From: Pleionea mediterranea
GTDB taxonomy: Bacteria; Pseudomonadota; Gammaproteobacteria; Enterobacterales; Kangiellaceae
Direction of reading: 5' to 3'
Length of the DNA: 64,000 nucleotides
Assembly: GCF_003148745.1 (NCBI RefSeq)
Contig: NZ_QGGU01000004.1
Span: 254,917 to 318,916 of the forward strand
Under the pieces are notes generated by a model that ran no database searches, was not told where the DNA came from, and saw only the letters and a program-made list of their open reading frames with translations. This document shows, piece after piece, positions 40,869 through 49,790 of this stretch. Numbering within the stretch: the first letter of the stretch is position 1; each line of letters starts with the position of its first letter. Both the position numbers and the translations under genes were made by a program.

Positions 40869-41528
40869 TTAAGGCGTTGCCATTTTTGCAATAAACGCAT
40901 TTGCGCTATCGATGGAACGATTCATTTGCGTGATGAGTCGATCAACACTTAATTCAATACTGCTTAACTCGCCTTTTAATGATGCAATCGCCTGAGCATT
41001 TAAGTTGTGTTTTAAAAATAAGGTTTGATCCTTAAAAACATTCAGTACCGGGTAAATGGATTTTTCTGCCCGTTTCATACTGCGCATAAGTTGCCGATAT
41101 TGTTGTCGGGTTTGTTGCAATTGTGCGGCGCTTTTCTGTCGCAGTGACTGACTGGTGTATTGGCCAAGTTCCTGTTGCCACTCATCGAATAACGCTTCGG
41201 AAACACTTTCCACGGCTTCTATGCGATCGGATACTTCTTCGGCAGCGGCTTTGCTTGCCAGATATTCATCATTGAGCTGTTGGTAATAGTCATTGAGATC
41301 ACCACCATCAAACGCCATAACCGATTTAAATTGTGCCAGTGCCGACTGAAACTGCTGCTTTGCCTGTTGTTGGCTGTCGCGTGTTTTTTCGACCCGACTG
41401 ATCATTACATCGCGCTTATGAATACCGACTTTTTCAAGGGCGCCATAGTAAGTGGATTGGCAACCACTTATTAAGCTGTTTACACACAGCAAGGTAATGA
41501 TAGTTATTAATGAATGGGCTATTCGCAT
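40869..41528 (-). CDS. DUF2959 family lipoprotein
   Basis: The 219-residue protein has a lipoprotein signal with lipobox LISGC and then the DUF2959 sequence: QSTYYGALEKVGIHKRDVMI, followed by almost entirely helical, Gln-rich segments (RDSQQQAKQQFQSALAQFKS, RQKSAAQLQQTRQQYRQLMR) and LNAQAIASLKGELSSIE near the end. It is a periplasmic, lipid-anchored coiled-coil protein of unknown function, common in marine gammaproteobacteria. No operon partner is evident. Confidence 0.9.
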   Translation of the reverse strand: MRIAHSLITIITLLCVNSLISGCQSTYYGALEKVGIHKRDVMISRVEKTRDSQQQAKQQFQSALAQFKSVMAFDGGDLNDYYQQLNDEYLASKAAAEEVSDRIEAVESVSEALFDEWQQELGQYTSQSLRQKSAAQLQQTRQQYRQLMRSMKRAEKSIYPVLNVFKDQTLFLKHNLNAQAIASLKGELSSIELSVDRLITQMNRSIDSANAFIAKMATP

Positions 41529-41803
41529 GATTTTGAACCCTTGTTTAAGTAATTCGGACTACTCTATTGTGGAACCTCATATTATTCAAGTTGTTCCTAC
41601 CGCGAATATAACCGAGGAAGCCGCCACCAATTGATGGAGAAATCAGGCGGACTGCGAGATCCTGTGCTAGGTTTAATAAGTGATCGTCAATAGGGCAACG
41701 CAATGGGCACTTTTTTAATCCACTGATTTAATTTAAGTCCCTATGTCGGTAGGTAAGAAACGACAGCTGAATGTATTGCTGAATTTACAAGTGAGGGTAA
41801 TTC

Positions 41804-42205
41804 ATGAACATTAAGAAGCGCTTTTCAGGAAGGTTTTGGGGATTAATCGTTGGTTTGGTTATGAGCATTAGTTTTCCTGCTCAGGCAGCAAAAGACAGTG
41901 CAGAAATCTCATTATCACTGAGTTTTAATAAAGGCCCCGTATGCAGTGTTAACGGTGTTGCGGTAGCTGACAGTGGCTATAAAAAATATGACGAAGATTC
42001 CATTTCATGGAAAACAGGTTGTAAAGTCGCTATTCCTAAATCTATGACGCATTGTATTTTAACCGGACAATCGGTGTCGAATTCAGATGCTATCTCGAGC
42101 TGGTCAAGTGTGGTTAAAGACGGATACGTGATGGGAAAGCTGATCTCTGAGTCGGATATTAATACCAATTTTGGCAAGTTTAACGCGCATTATTTTTGTC
42201 ATTGA
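41804..42205 (+). CDS. Secreted cysteine-containing hypothetical protein
   Basis: The 133-residue protein begins with a clear signal peptide (to about FPAQA) and has four cysteines in the mature part (PVCSV, TGCKV, THCIL, YFCH), which could form two disulfides. Ser and Asp are abundant and no known motif is present. GTGAGGGTAA lies upstream of the ATG. It is followed after 260 bases by another unrelated secreted orphan on the same strand. Confidence 0.6.
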   Translation: MNIKKRFSGRFWGLIVGLVMSISFPAQAAKDSAEISLSLSFNKGPVCSVNGVAVADSGYKKYDEDSISWKTGCKVAIPKSMTHCILTGQSVSNSDAISSWSSVVKDGYVMGKLISESDINTNFGKFNAHYFCH

Positions 42206-42466
42206 TCAACATTTTGATATTGAAACGGCTTGGGTGAAATAAATGGGGTCTTCTAACATTGATTGTTACTCAAGCCATCTCTTATTATTAAAAACATAAA
42301 TAATTCAATCAATTATCCGCTTATTTTACCCAGTTTTACCCATTCAAGCTGAGTTTGCCCGGCAATTTTCTCGTACTCTCCAGTGCTCTGATAAATACTG
42401 AAATGGCTTGAGCGATGGTCATTAAGTCCAGACGCTTTGTTTTTATCAGAAATATTGGAGTGATGT

Positions 42467-43003
42467 ATGAATAGTGTTAAACGATCCTTAGTAATGTCTG
42501 TTTTTTCTGTATACGCCGGTTCGGCACTGGCCATTGATACGCCTGACTGGGGCAATCCTTATGATCTTTATATAGGAGGAGTAACCTATAATGGATCGGG
42601 CTACACCGGACACAGTGGCATGCATGGTTCTGTCGTGAGTGGAAGTACCATGGGTATTTGTAACAGCCGACTGCAGGATAAAAAGAGTATGCACCAGTCA
42701 GCGGGTGACTCATTTGTTTCTCAGGTAAACTGCTACTTAAAAACCACGGTGCTGCACGAGCCGCAAATTGTTTCACCCGATTTAGGTGGTGGCAATACAG
42801 GCACAACACCCATACACGTTGAACTGGATGCGTTAGAGGAAAAGTATGATCTGCAGGGGTATCAGCAGGAGTTAAATGCGATCCAAAAGCGTTATAACAT
42901 TAGTGGGTTTAGACAAGAGTTCGAACAACTTTATATTCGATCATTACAAAGCAGCTCGTCACAAGAAGATTCTGCAAAAGAATCGACTGCAGAACGACGA
43001 TAA
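42467..43003 (+). CDS. Secreted hypothetical protein with Gly-rich N-terminal half
   Basis: The 178-residue protein has a signal peptide (MNSVKRSLVMSVFSVYAGSA, cleaved near LAIDT). The first half of the mature part is rich in Gly, Ser and Tyr (LYIGGVTYNGSGYTGHSGMH) with two cysteines; the second half is helical and charged (LDALEEKYDLQGYQQELNAI, then a related repeat IQKRYNISGFRQEFEQL), suggesting an internal duplication of about 16 residues. I do not recognise it. GGAGTG precedes the ATG. A strong hairpin follows. Confidence 0.6.
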   Translation: MNSVKRSLVMSVFSVYAGSALAIDTPDWGNPYDLYIGGVTYNGSGYTGHSGMHGSVVSGSTMGICNSRLQDKKSMHQSAGDSFVSQVNCYLKTTVLHEPQIVSPDLGGGNTGTTPIHVELDALEEKYDLQGYQQELNAIQKRYNISGFRQEFEQLYIRSLQSSSSQEDSAKESTAERR

Positions 43004-43011
43004 TTGTAGAG

Positions 43012-43037
43012 GCCGGATGAAATAATACTCATCCGGC
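43012..43037. terminator. Hairpin between convergent genes
   Basis: GCCGGATGA (43012-43020) and TCATCCGGC (43029-43037) form a perfect 9-bp stem with an 8-base loop, followed by AATTT. It probably ends transcription from the left; a long T-run is lacking. Confidence 0.7.
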
Positions 43038-43106
43038 AATTTAGATATTCTGGTTTCAAGTCTTGTTCGTTGAGTGAGTCAAATGAGTTAAATGAGTTAA
43101 AAGCAA

Positions 43107-44312
43107 TTATGTCTCAGTCTTGTTTTCGGTTTTTTCGGACGGTGAAGCAAGCCATAATAACAGGACACCAACAATAGCCGAGCAGCCAGAGCCGAGCAAA
43201 ATTGCCAGTCGGTCTATTCGAGCTTCTCCTGCGCCACCTTCTGAAAATGCCAGAGAGGCTATAAATAAACTCATGGTAAAGCCGATACCACACAGGAATG
43301 CCACGCCAGAAAATTGCATCCAGTTGCTGTGTTTGGGTAGTTGACTTAATCCCAGTAGAATAGCCATTCCGCAAAACAAAAGTACTCCCAAAGGTTTGCC
43401 CACAAATAACCCCAGGAATATTCCAATGGGTATATCGGCACTTAAGTTAGCCAGTGATAGATTTTCAAGCACCACACCGGCATTTACAAAAGCAAATACT
43501 GGAAGGACTAAAAAGTACACATAAGGGTGCAGATTACTGGTTAGTCGATGATTAGAGATGGCTCCAAAGTCTTCATCTTTTGATCGCACCAGAGGAATAA
43601 ATAACGCGTTAATAACACCGGCGAGTGTTGCGTGAACGCCTGACTTTAAAAAACAGATCCACACCAAAATACCAAACAAAACATAAGGCGCTATGCGTTT
43701 TACTTTTAGTCGGTTAAGCACAAACATTCCAATTAATCCGATGCTGGCTAAGGCCAGAGATAATAACGACAGCTTTGAGGTGTAGAAAACAGCGATCACC
43801 AGAATGCCGACAAGATCATCGACAATCGCCAATGTCAGTAAAAATAACTTTAATGAACTGGGGGCACGGGTGCCAAGCAGGGCGAGAATGCCCAGCGAGA
43901 AAGCAATGTCTGTTGCAGTGGGTATGGCCCAGCCATGAGCCGACAGTTGATTTTGGTAATTAAACAAAAGATAAACCGCTGCTGGAACAATAATACCCCC
44001 AGCGGCACCTATAATGGGCAGCACAATATTTTTTGGCTGGCTTAGTTGACCTATTAACAGTTCACGCTTTAATTCCAAACCGATAAGGAAGAAAAAAATA
44101 GCCATCAGGCCATCATTCACCCATAACAATAATGGTTTTTTCAGTGAAAAAGCATCGGCACGAACTTCAACTTCTAATAGCAGAAAGTTAGAGTACTGTT
44201 CTGCATAAACCGAGTTTTTGAGTAACATGGCCAGTAGCGCAAAAACGATCAACAAAATTGCGGGCGTGGACTCATTGTGTAACAGGCGATTGGCTAAACT
44301 CTGATTTTGCAT
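43107..44312 (-). CDS. nhaA: Na+/H+ antiporter NhaA
   Basis: NhaA exports sodium in exchange for two protons and protects against alkaline pH and salt. The 401-residue protein has twelve helices and the hallmark residues: ATDIAFSLGILALLG (Asp of helix IV) and LAIVDDLVGILVIAVFY with the paired Asp of helix V. Other typical phrases are WVNDGLMAIFFFLIGLELKRE and CGIGFTMSLFIASLAF. Length is normal. It is a single gene running toward the hairpin at 43012. Confidence 0.96.
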   Translation of the reverse strand: MQNQSLANRLLHNESTPAILLIVFALLAMLLKNSVYAEQYSNFLLLEVEVRADAFSLKKPLLLWVNDGLMAIFFFLIGLELKRELLIGQLSQPKNIVLPIIGAAGGIIVPAAVYLLFNYQNQLSAHGWAIPTATDIAFSLGILALLGTRAPSSLKLFLLTLAIVDDLVGILVIAVFYTSKLSLLSLALASIGLIGMFVLNRLKVKRIAPYVLFGILVWICFLKSGVHATLAGVINALFIPLVRSKDEDFGAISNHRLTSNLHPYVYFLVLPVFAFVNAGVVLENLSLANLSADIPIGIFLGLFVGKPLGVLLFCGMAILLGLSQLPKHSNWMQFSGVAFLCGIGFTMSLFIASLAFSEGGAGEARIDRLAILLGSGCSAIVGVLLLWLASPSEKTENKTET

Positions 44313-44368
44313 TGGATTTTCCAGTCTCTAATTAGAACGAAAGATAAACACGCTCTAGCTAAGCCTGC

Positions 44369-45331
44369 TTAAAACCATTTTTTCCATTTTAAATAAATAA
44401 TTTCTATGGCGGCGATGATCAACAGAATGACACAAACAATAGTAAACGCGGTATTGCTTTCAACACCGGGCATACCGCCAACATTAATTCCCAGTAAGCC
44501 GGTTAAAAATGAAACAGGAATAAATACAGCGGTTATCAGTGAAATCAAATAAAGATTTTTATTCACTCGCTGAGACAGTTTATTGGATTCGTGGTTTTCC
44601 ACCAGCTGGCAACGTTCTTTTACCAGTGCCAGTTCTTCAACTTCGTGGGTCATATCATCATCCAGTTCCTGAAGTTGGAACTGAGTTTCTTGATCAAGCC
44701 ATGACAGTTTGATATTCATCAGTTTTCTTAGCACCTCCTGCTGAGGTGATAGATAACGCCATAGCTTGGCTGCGCTTCGTCTAGACTCTTCGATAAACTC
44801 AATGTCGATGGTTTTCCCTTCATCAATATTATCTTCAATTTCATCCAGTCGATTGGCAAGTTTGGTAACTTGTGATTCTATTTTTAATAAAATACTTTGC
44901 AGTAACTTTATAAACAGTTCTTGTATGTCGCAGCTTTCAGCGTTTGAACTGGTAATTGACGATCGAACTTCGGTGATACTTTGCAGGCGACGACTGCGGA
45001 AGCAAATAAGCTTAGTGCCATCAAAATATATTCGCACACTGACCATGTCTTCTGGTTCGGAGTCCGGATTAAGGTTAATACCACGAATGAATAACAAAAC
45101 TTGATTTTCACGTGTTATCCAGAGTCTTGGTCTAACGTCCGGGTCGAGCAGTGATTGCTTATGTGTGTGTGACAAATCAACCTGACTTAATACCTGCTCA
45201 ACAGAGGTTTCATCTTTGTAGTCCAGAGTTAACCACTGTGGTGCATCCTTATCGAGCGCATCGAATCCATCGACTGTTTGCCATGAAGAATCTTTTAGCT
45301 GAACAAATTGTGGCGGATTAATCTCTGTCAT
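44369..45331 (-). CDS. zntB: CorA-family transporter, ZntB-like
   Basis: I set the start at 45331, preceded by GGAG with an 8-base spacer; a longer frame to 45421 is part of the upstream gene region. The protein of 320 residues has a large cytoplasmic N-terminal domain, a long helix and two C-terminal membrane helices. The loop motif is GINVGGMPG, where CorA has GMN; the GxN form and the flanking ISLITAVFIPVSFLTGLLGI are typical of ZntB, which moves zinc. The start lies inside the end of the MscS gene (14-base overlap), so the two are translationally coupled. Confidence 0.9.
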   Translation of the reverse strand: MTEINPPQFVQLKDSSWQTVDGFDALDKDAPQWLTLDYKDETSVEQVLSQVDLSHTHKQSLLDPDVRPRLWITRENQVLLFIRGINLNPDSEPEDMVSVRIYFDGTKLICFRSRRLQSITEVRSSITSSNAESCDIQELFIKLLQSILLKIESQVTKLANRLDEIEDNIDEGKTIDIEFIEESRRSAAKLWRYLSPQQEVLRKLMNIKLSWLDQETQFQLQELDDDMTHEVEELALVKERCQLVENHESNKLSQRVNKNLYLISLITAVFIPVSFLTGLLGINVGGMPGVESNTAFTIVCVILLIIAAIEIIYLKWKKWF

Positions 45332-47468
45332 TATTTTGGCTCCGTGTGGCATCACTTCGTATATGCAAATCACGTTGTGGGAATGGAATTTCAATATTAT
45401 GTTGACGGAAAGCCGCGTCAATCTGGAAGTTTAATTCACTGCGCACCCGATTAATGGTGGCGATGTCTTTTAAGAATGCGCGTATTTCAAAGTTTAAACT
45501 GCTCTCACCAAACTCCCAGAACAAAATTTGACATGGATACTGTGGATCATCGGTGATCAAATCAGGGTGTTGTTTAGTAATATCCGATAAAACGTTTTCA
45601 ACTTTATCGGAGTCACTGCCATAGGCCACGCCAACCATTAATTTTATTCGGCCTATACTGTCGTTTAACATCCAGTTTGTTACCTGATTCGTCAGCAAGT
45701 CAGAGTTGGGTACAATTATATCCGCGCGATCAAACGTTTGTATTTCGGTAGCGCGAATATTAACGTTTTTAACAAACCCTTCGGTATTGCCGATAACAAT
45801 CCAGTCTCCGCGCTTGATGGGGCGTTCTATTAATAGAATGAGTCCGGAGACAAAGTTGCTGACGATGTTTTGCAAACCAAAACCAATGCCAATAGAGAAC
45901 GCGCCAGCAATCAGTGCCAGATTTTGCACACTGAATCCGGCAATGGATAAGCCAATGAGTCCCGATGTAACGACTGCCGAATACCAAAAAATGGCCGCCA
46001 ATGCTTCACTGCTGCCTTTGGTGGGTTGCAGTGACTTATGCGCCCGGCTTTCAATTTTTATCTGTAAAAACTTTGATAACACCAGCAGCAATCCAAAAAT
46101 GCTGATGCCATAAACAATTGCCAGCAGTGATAAGGAAATACTGCCAATATCAAAGCCATGAGTGATGCCGTTAATAATTTGATCGGACACATGCAAAGGC
46201 AATCCCAGATAAGGGATCATTAAAATCAGTACAAATAAAATGCCTGCACCTATGAGACCCCATTTTACCCAGGGAAAACCCGGCAGTGGCTCGCGGCTAT
46301 TATCATTTAATAACTTTTGCCGAAGCTGTTGTAAAAACTCACTGAGTTGCTCAACAAATAACGGTACGGATTTTTTGATCAGTCGGCCAATCAACCAGAT
46401 AATATTAATGGTCACCGCCGTTAATAATATTTGGTGAGCCAGTTGATGAAAGCCTATACTGTCGATGGTTAAAATTAAAACGGCTCCAGTAACAAAACCA
46501 AGCCATACTTTAGTGCTTAAGTTTGCGGTAAGGGTTAATAAAACCACCAGCCAGGCAATAATAAACAGGGTATCCATAATTAACGGCTGTGGCAGTTCGC
46601 CAGTCACTTCAAAATTCAATAAATAAATTAAGCTGGTGGCGGCGAAGGCATAGCTGACTATCAGGCGTGTAAAACTTTTCCAGGAAAACCGATTTTCAAA
46701 CCCCAGAAACAACATCGATGTAATAATAAACCCCTGCCAGTACCCGGTCTGACTGTTTACATCGCTACTATCCATTAACCAGTGGGTGATAAAACTGATA
46801 AAGCCAAACAACAAAATCAGTGCGTAGGTGATTTGTTTTTGTTTGACTGCTCGATTCTCCGAAAAATCTTTTTGTCCATTGCTTGAGGCATTGACTTGCT
46901 TTAATACAAACCAGAAAACCATAAACAGGGCAATGCTTAAATAAAACGCCAAACTGTTAACGGCTTGATAAACTGATGGCGTAATGGCAGGTTGCAGCGA
47001 TAGGGAAACATCGCTTTTAGCGGCTGCAATATCCGAATGCTCATTTAAAAGACCGCGCTGGCGAGTTTTATAACGGAAAAACGAATCTTTATTTAACTGT
47101 TGTATTGCGTCTTTTTTTAACCGGTTTAATGAGGCTTTTAACTGTTTACAGAGCTGCTGGGTTGCGCTGTCATTATTATTGCCGGTTTTGTCGTTACTGC
47201 TGCCTGTTTCGCTGTCTTTTGTTTCAGCTTTATTTTTTACTGAATTAGTTTGCGATGAGTCTTCTGCACACTGTTTAATTTCACCACTTAAAGTAAGCAA
47301 CTTTTTATAATGTGCGTGTAACCGGGAGGCTTTTAAATCATCAACCGTTACTTTTTCCAGCTTTTGGATTTCAGTTTTAAAATACTGAACACTCAGCTCG
47401 GAATATTCTTCGCTGAGCAGTAAAGGAGTACTTAATGATAAAAATACCAATAGCCAGAATTTCAACAT
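45318..47468 (-). CDS. MscS-family mechanosensitive channel, large form
   Basis: The protein (716 residues from ATG 47468; a TTG at 47486 adds six) has a signal peptide, a periplasmic helical domain with a hydrophilic Asn/Ser/Thr/Asp-rich insert near residue 80, about ten membrane helices, and the MscS core at the C terminus: LIAGAFSIGIGFGLQNIVSN (pore helix), GLILLIERPIKRGDWIVIGN, VNIRATEIQTFDRADIIVPN, and a cytoplasmic domain ending with IEIPFPQRDLHI. It opens under membrane tension to release solutes on osmotic downshock. It overlaps zntB downstream. Confidence 0.92.
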   Translation of the reverse strand: MLKFWLLVFLSLSTPLLLSEEYSELSVQYFKTEIQKLEKVTVDDLKASRLHAHYKKLLTLSGEIKQCAEDSSQTNSVKNKAETKDSETGSSNDKTGNNNDSATQQLCKQLKASLNRLKKDAIQQLNKDSFFRYKTRQRGLLNEHSDIAAAKSDVSLSLQPAITPSVYQAVNSLAFYLSIALFMVFWFVLKQVNASSNGQKDFSENRAVKQKQITYALILLFGFISFITHWLMDSSDVNSQTGYWQGFIITSMLFLGFENRFSWKSFTRLIVSYAFAATSLIYLLNFEVTGELPQPLIMDTLFIIAWLVVLLTLTANLSTKVWLGFVTGAVLILTIDSIGFHQLAHQILLTAVTINIIWLIGRLIKKSVPLFVEQLSEFLQQLRQKLLNDNSREPLPGFPWVKWGLIGAGILFVLILMIPYLGLPLHVSDQIINGITHGFDIGSISLSLLAIVYGISIFGLLLVLSKFLQIKIESRAHKSLQPTKGSSEALAAIFWYSAVVTSGLIGLSIAGFSVQNLALIAGAFSIGIGFGLQNIVSNFVSGLILLIERPIKRGDWIVIGNTEGFVKNVNIRATEIQTFDRADIIVPNSDLLTNQVTNWMLNDSIGRIKLMVGVAYGSDSDKVENVLSDITKQHPDLITDDPQYPCQILFWEFGESSLNFEIRAFLKDIATINRVRSELNFQIDAAFRQHNIEIPFPQRDLHIRSDATRSQNNDRD

Positions 47469-47574
47469 GATTAGATACCGGGACAAAGACTTGACTTGAT
47501 AGTGGTATTAAATCACTAATAATTCAAGCAAATTATTCTGTTAGCGCTGTTTATTCCGCTTGGATAAACACAGT

Positions 47575-48246
47575 CTAATAGCAAAGAGACTCTAATATTG
47601 ACCTGGTAAAGTTAGAGCGTAAATAAAAGCCTCGGGGCAAGGTTTTAATGATATCCCCATCGGGCCCGATGGCTTCTGTCAGCACCGATGCATTGGCGGC
47701 TTTCGGTCTTATTTGTAATGCTTCGCCAAATCTTGAGTTTAACTGGCCCAGTTGGCCGAGCATCACTTTTTCCATGGCGTCTTCCCAGTCGCAACGTAAA
47801 ACGGCTTCTTGCTCAGGAGAGGGTGACCAGAGAACCGGCGTGGCTACCATGCGCTGTTGTATGGCTACGCCTTTAAGTGACACTATTGGAAACCACAATA
47901 CCTTTGCCAGTTTTTTGCGAACCAGACTGTTGTGCCATTGTTCACGGTGAGTATTCATAAGATGAACCACGCTGACATAGGTGGACTCTAATGGTTTACC
48001 TGTTTCATCAATGGGAATGGTTTTTAGCTCCACGCCTAGCTGTGGAAAATCAGGCTCAGGAAGTGAGCCTGCGGTTGCGCCAAGTAATTGCTCAATAAAC
48101 TGACCAATCCAGCCTTTTTCAATAAGCAGGTTATCGGGCATATTGGCAGCGTGTTGGTTTGCCAGATCGCCCAGTGTTCGACCCGACAACTGCCTTGCCC
48201 GCGTCATTAACTCATCAATACTGGTTGGCGGATTTATAAAACTCAT
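47575..48246 (-). CDS. mutH: DNA mismatch repair endonuclease MutH
   Basis: MutH nicks the unmethylated strand at hemimethylated GATC sites when activated by MutS and MutL. The 223-residue length matches. The catalytic D-x6-E-x-K motif is DFPQLGVELK (about residues 63-72), and LGATAGSLPEPDFPQL, HLMNTHREQWHNSLVRKKLAKV and LPRGFYLRSNFTR are typical. Its presence implies Dam methylation in this genome and supports a gammaproteobacterial host. Confidence 0.97.
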   Translation of the reverse strand: MSFINPPTSIDELMTRARQLSGRTLGDLANQHAANMPDNLLIEKGWIGQFIEQLLGATAGSLPEPDFPQLGVELKTIPIDETGKPLESTYVSVVHLMNTHREQWHNSLVRKKLAKVLWFPIVSLKGVAIQQRMVATPVLWSPSPEQEAVLRCDWEDAMEKVMLGQLGQLNSRFGEALQIRPKAANASVLTEAIGPDGDIIKTLPRGFYLRSNFTRSILESLCY

Positions 48247-48277
48247 TCCGAATGTTTAGCTACCGATTGTTGTTTGT

Positions 48278-48898
48278 TTAGCGTGTTGAGGGCGACGGGG
48301 ATGAAGATTGCGTCAGTTTAAACTGCAAATGTTGTTTTACCATAGGCCATTCCTCATCGAGGATTGAAAATACCACTTTATCGGCGGTGCTGCCGTCTTT
48401 GGCTACAATAAATTTTCGCAGGATGGCGTCCTGTTTTGCGCCCAGCCGTGCAATGGCATTTCGAGAAGCATGATTCATCCAGTGGGTTCTAAATTCAACG
48501 GCAATGCGATTGAGTTGCTCAAAGGCGTGGCGTAACAGCAACAGTTTGCACTCGGTATTTACAGCTGAGCGCTGATAAGATTTTGCGTACCAGGTATAGC
48601 CAATTTCTATGCGCCTGTTTTGTTCGCTGGCATTGCAAAATCGGGTGCAACCGATAATGCTATTGCTGGCAAGATGGCGTACCACAAACGGCAAAGCGGT
48701 ATTATTACGCTGTTGCTCGAGTGCTGTTTGCAGGTAGTCATCAATCGTTTGAGCAGAAGGCACGCCGGTAAACCAGAGTTGCCAAAGTTCACCATCGCTG
48801 GCGGCTTTAAGCAAGGCGTCTTTATGCTCTATCAGTAGTGGCTCCAAAGCCACGTGAGAGCCTGTTAATGTCACGGTTTTCATTAAATCATGCTCCAT
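48278..48898 (-). CDS. GNAT family N-acetyltransferase (RimJ/RimL-like)
   Basis: The 206-residue protein has the acetyl-CoA fold of the RimJ/RimL-like group: LTGSHVALEPLLIEHKDALLK at the start, SIIGCTRFCNASEQNRRIEI, GYTWYAKSYQRSAVNTECKL as the acetyl-CoA binding segment, and LNRIAVEFRTHWMNHASRNA. The substrate is unknown. The start is ambiguous: ATG 48898, overlapping the upstream stop as TAATG, and ATG 48883 each have GGAG at the same distance, because the region is a 15-base tandem repeat. Translation is likely coupled to the HAD gene upstream. Confidence 0.9.
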   Translation of the reverse strand: MEHDLMKTVTLTGSHVALEPLLIEHKDALLKAASDGELWQLWFTGVPSAQTIDDYLQTALEQQRNNTALPFVVRHLASNSIIGCTRFCNASEQNRRIEIGYTWYAKSYQRSAVNTECKLLLLRHAFEQLNRIAVEFRTHWMNHASRNAIARLGAKQDAILRKFIVAKDGSTADKVVFSILDEEWPMVKQHLQFKLTQSSSPSPSTR

Positions 48899-48950
48899 TA
48901 ATTCATGCTCCAGTTGTCCATACTCAAGTTATCCATGCTCCAGTCGAGAA
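48884..48950 (-). repeat. 15-base tandem repeat at a gene junction
   Basis: About four imperfect 15-base units, each including a version of GGAGCATG, run across the end of the HAD gene and the start of the GNAT gene. They encode the C-terminal peptide WSMD-NLSMD-NWSMN of the HAD protein and supply both the ribosome-binding site and the start codon of the GNAT gene. Confidence 0.75.
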
Positions 48951-49647
48951 TTGGCCAGCCATTTTTAATGGCGGTGTTTTTTAAGGTGTTGTCTGGCGTA
49001 ACTACTATTGGTTTGCCAACTCGCTGCAATAGTGGCAAATCATTGTGAGAGTCAGAATAAAAACAGGCTACAGATAAGTCAAAAGGATATTGTTCGGGCG
49101 CGTCTGACTTTATGGGTGGAGCGTGTTGAAGATCTTGTTGCCGATCCATTTGCTCTAACCAATGCTCAAGACGAAGGATTTTTCCATCGCGGTACGACGG
49201 TGTGCCAAGGGTACGACCGGTAAACCGGCCATCAATGCACTCAAGCTCACTGGCGATAAGATGAGGAATACCCAGAGACTGAATCGCTGTCGAGGCTAAA
49301 AAATGATTGGTCGCCGTGATCACCAGTAGCGTATCACCACGAGCCTGATGTTGCTTGATGCAGTCTATGGCAGCCGGGCGCAGATTCGGTTTTAAATATT
49401 CGCGCTCAAACTGCTTTGCCAGTTGTATAAGTTGTTCCGGGGAAAATTGCGCCAGCGTATTAGCGCAAAACCTCAAAAATTGTGACATATCCAGCTGACC
49501 GTCCAGATAGTCCTGGTAGAAGCGGTTTTTTTCTGCCTGATAATGTTGGGCATCCACAAGCCGTTGTTGCGACAGAAAATCGCCCCACAGTTGATCGCAG
49601 TCGCCTTCCAGAATTGTATGGTCGAGATCAAAAATGGCTAATGGCAT
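48898..49647 (-). CDS. HAD-IB family phosphatase (SerB-like)
   Basis: The 249-residue protein has all HAD motifs: FDLDHTILEGD at the N terminus (nucleophile Asp), VITATNHF (motif II Thr), the lysine region and CFYSDSHNDLPLLQRVG (motif IV). The cap of helices after residue 20 places it in the subfamily IB, which includes phosphoserine phosphatase and phospholipid-headgroup or sugar phosphatases. Substrate cannot be fixed. The last 14 residues are a Met/Asp/Trp repeat that is not part of the fold. It is the first gene of a pair with the GNAT gene. Confidence 0.9.
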   Translation of the reverse strand: MPLAIFDLDHTILEGDCDQLWGDFLSQQRLVDAQHYQAEKNRFYQDYLDGQLDMSQFLRFCANTLAQFSPEQLIQLAKQFEREYLKPNLRPAAIDCIKQHQARGDTLLVITATNHFLASTAIQSLGIPHLIASELECIDGRFTGRTLGTPSYRDGKILRLEHWLEQMDRQQDLQHAPPIKSDAPEQYPFDLSVACFYSDSHNDLPLLQRVGKPIVVTPDNTLKNTAIKNGWPILDWSMDNLSMDNWSMN

Positions 49648-49790
49648 ATTATCGGAGTTAACGGTTGTGGCTTAATAAGAGCGGGCCATTTTAAATCACT
49701 TGAAGCGCACATTCCTTATAATTTTTTGTTTGCCGAAACGGCTAACTTGTGGTTGAATGATTTTAAGAAGAATTTAATTGGTAATTATAA

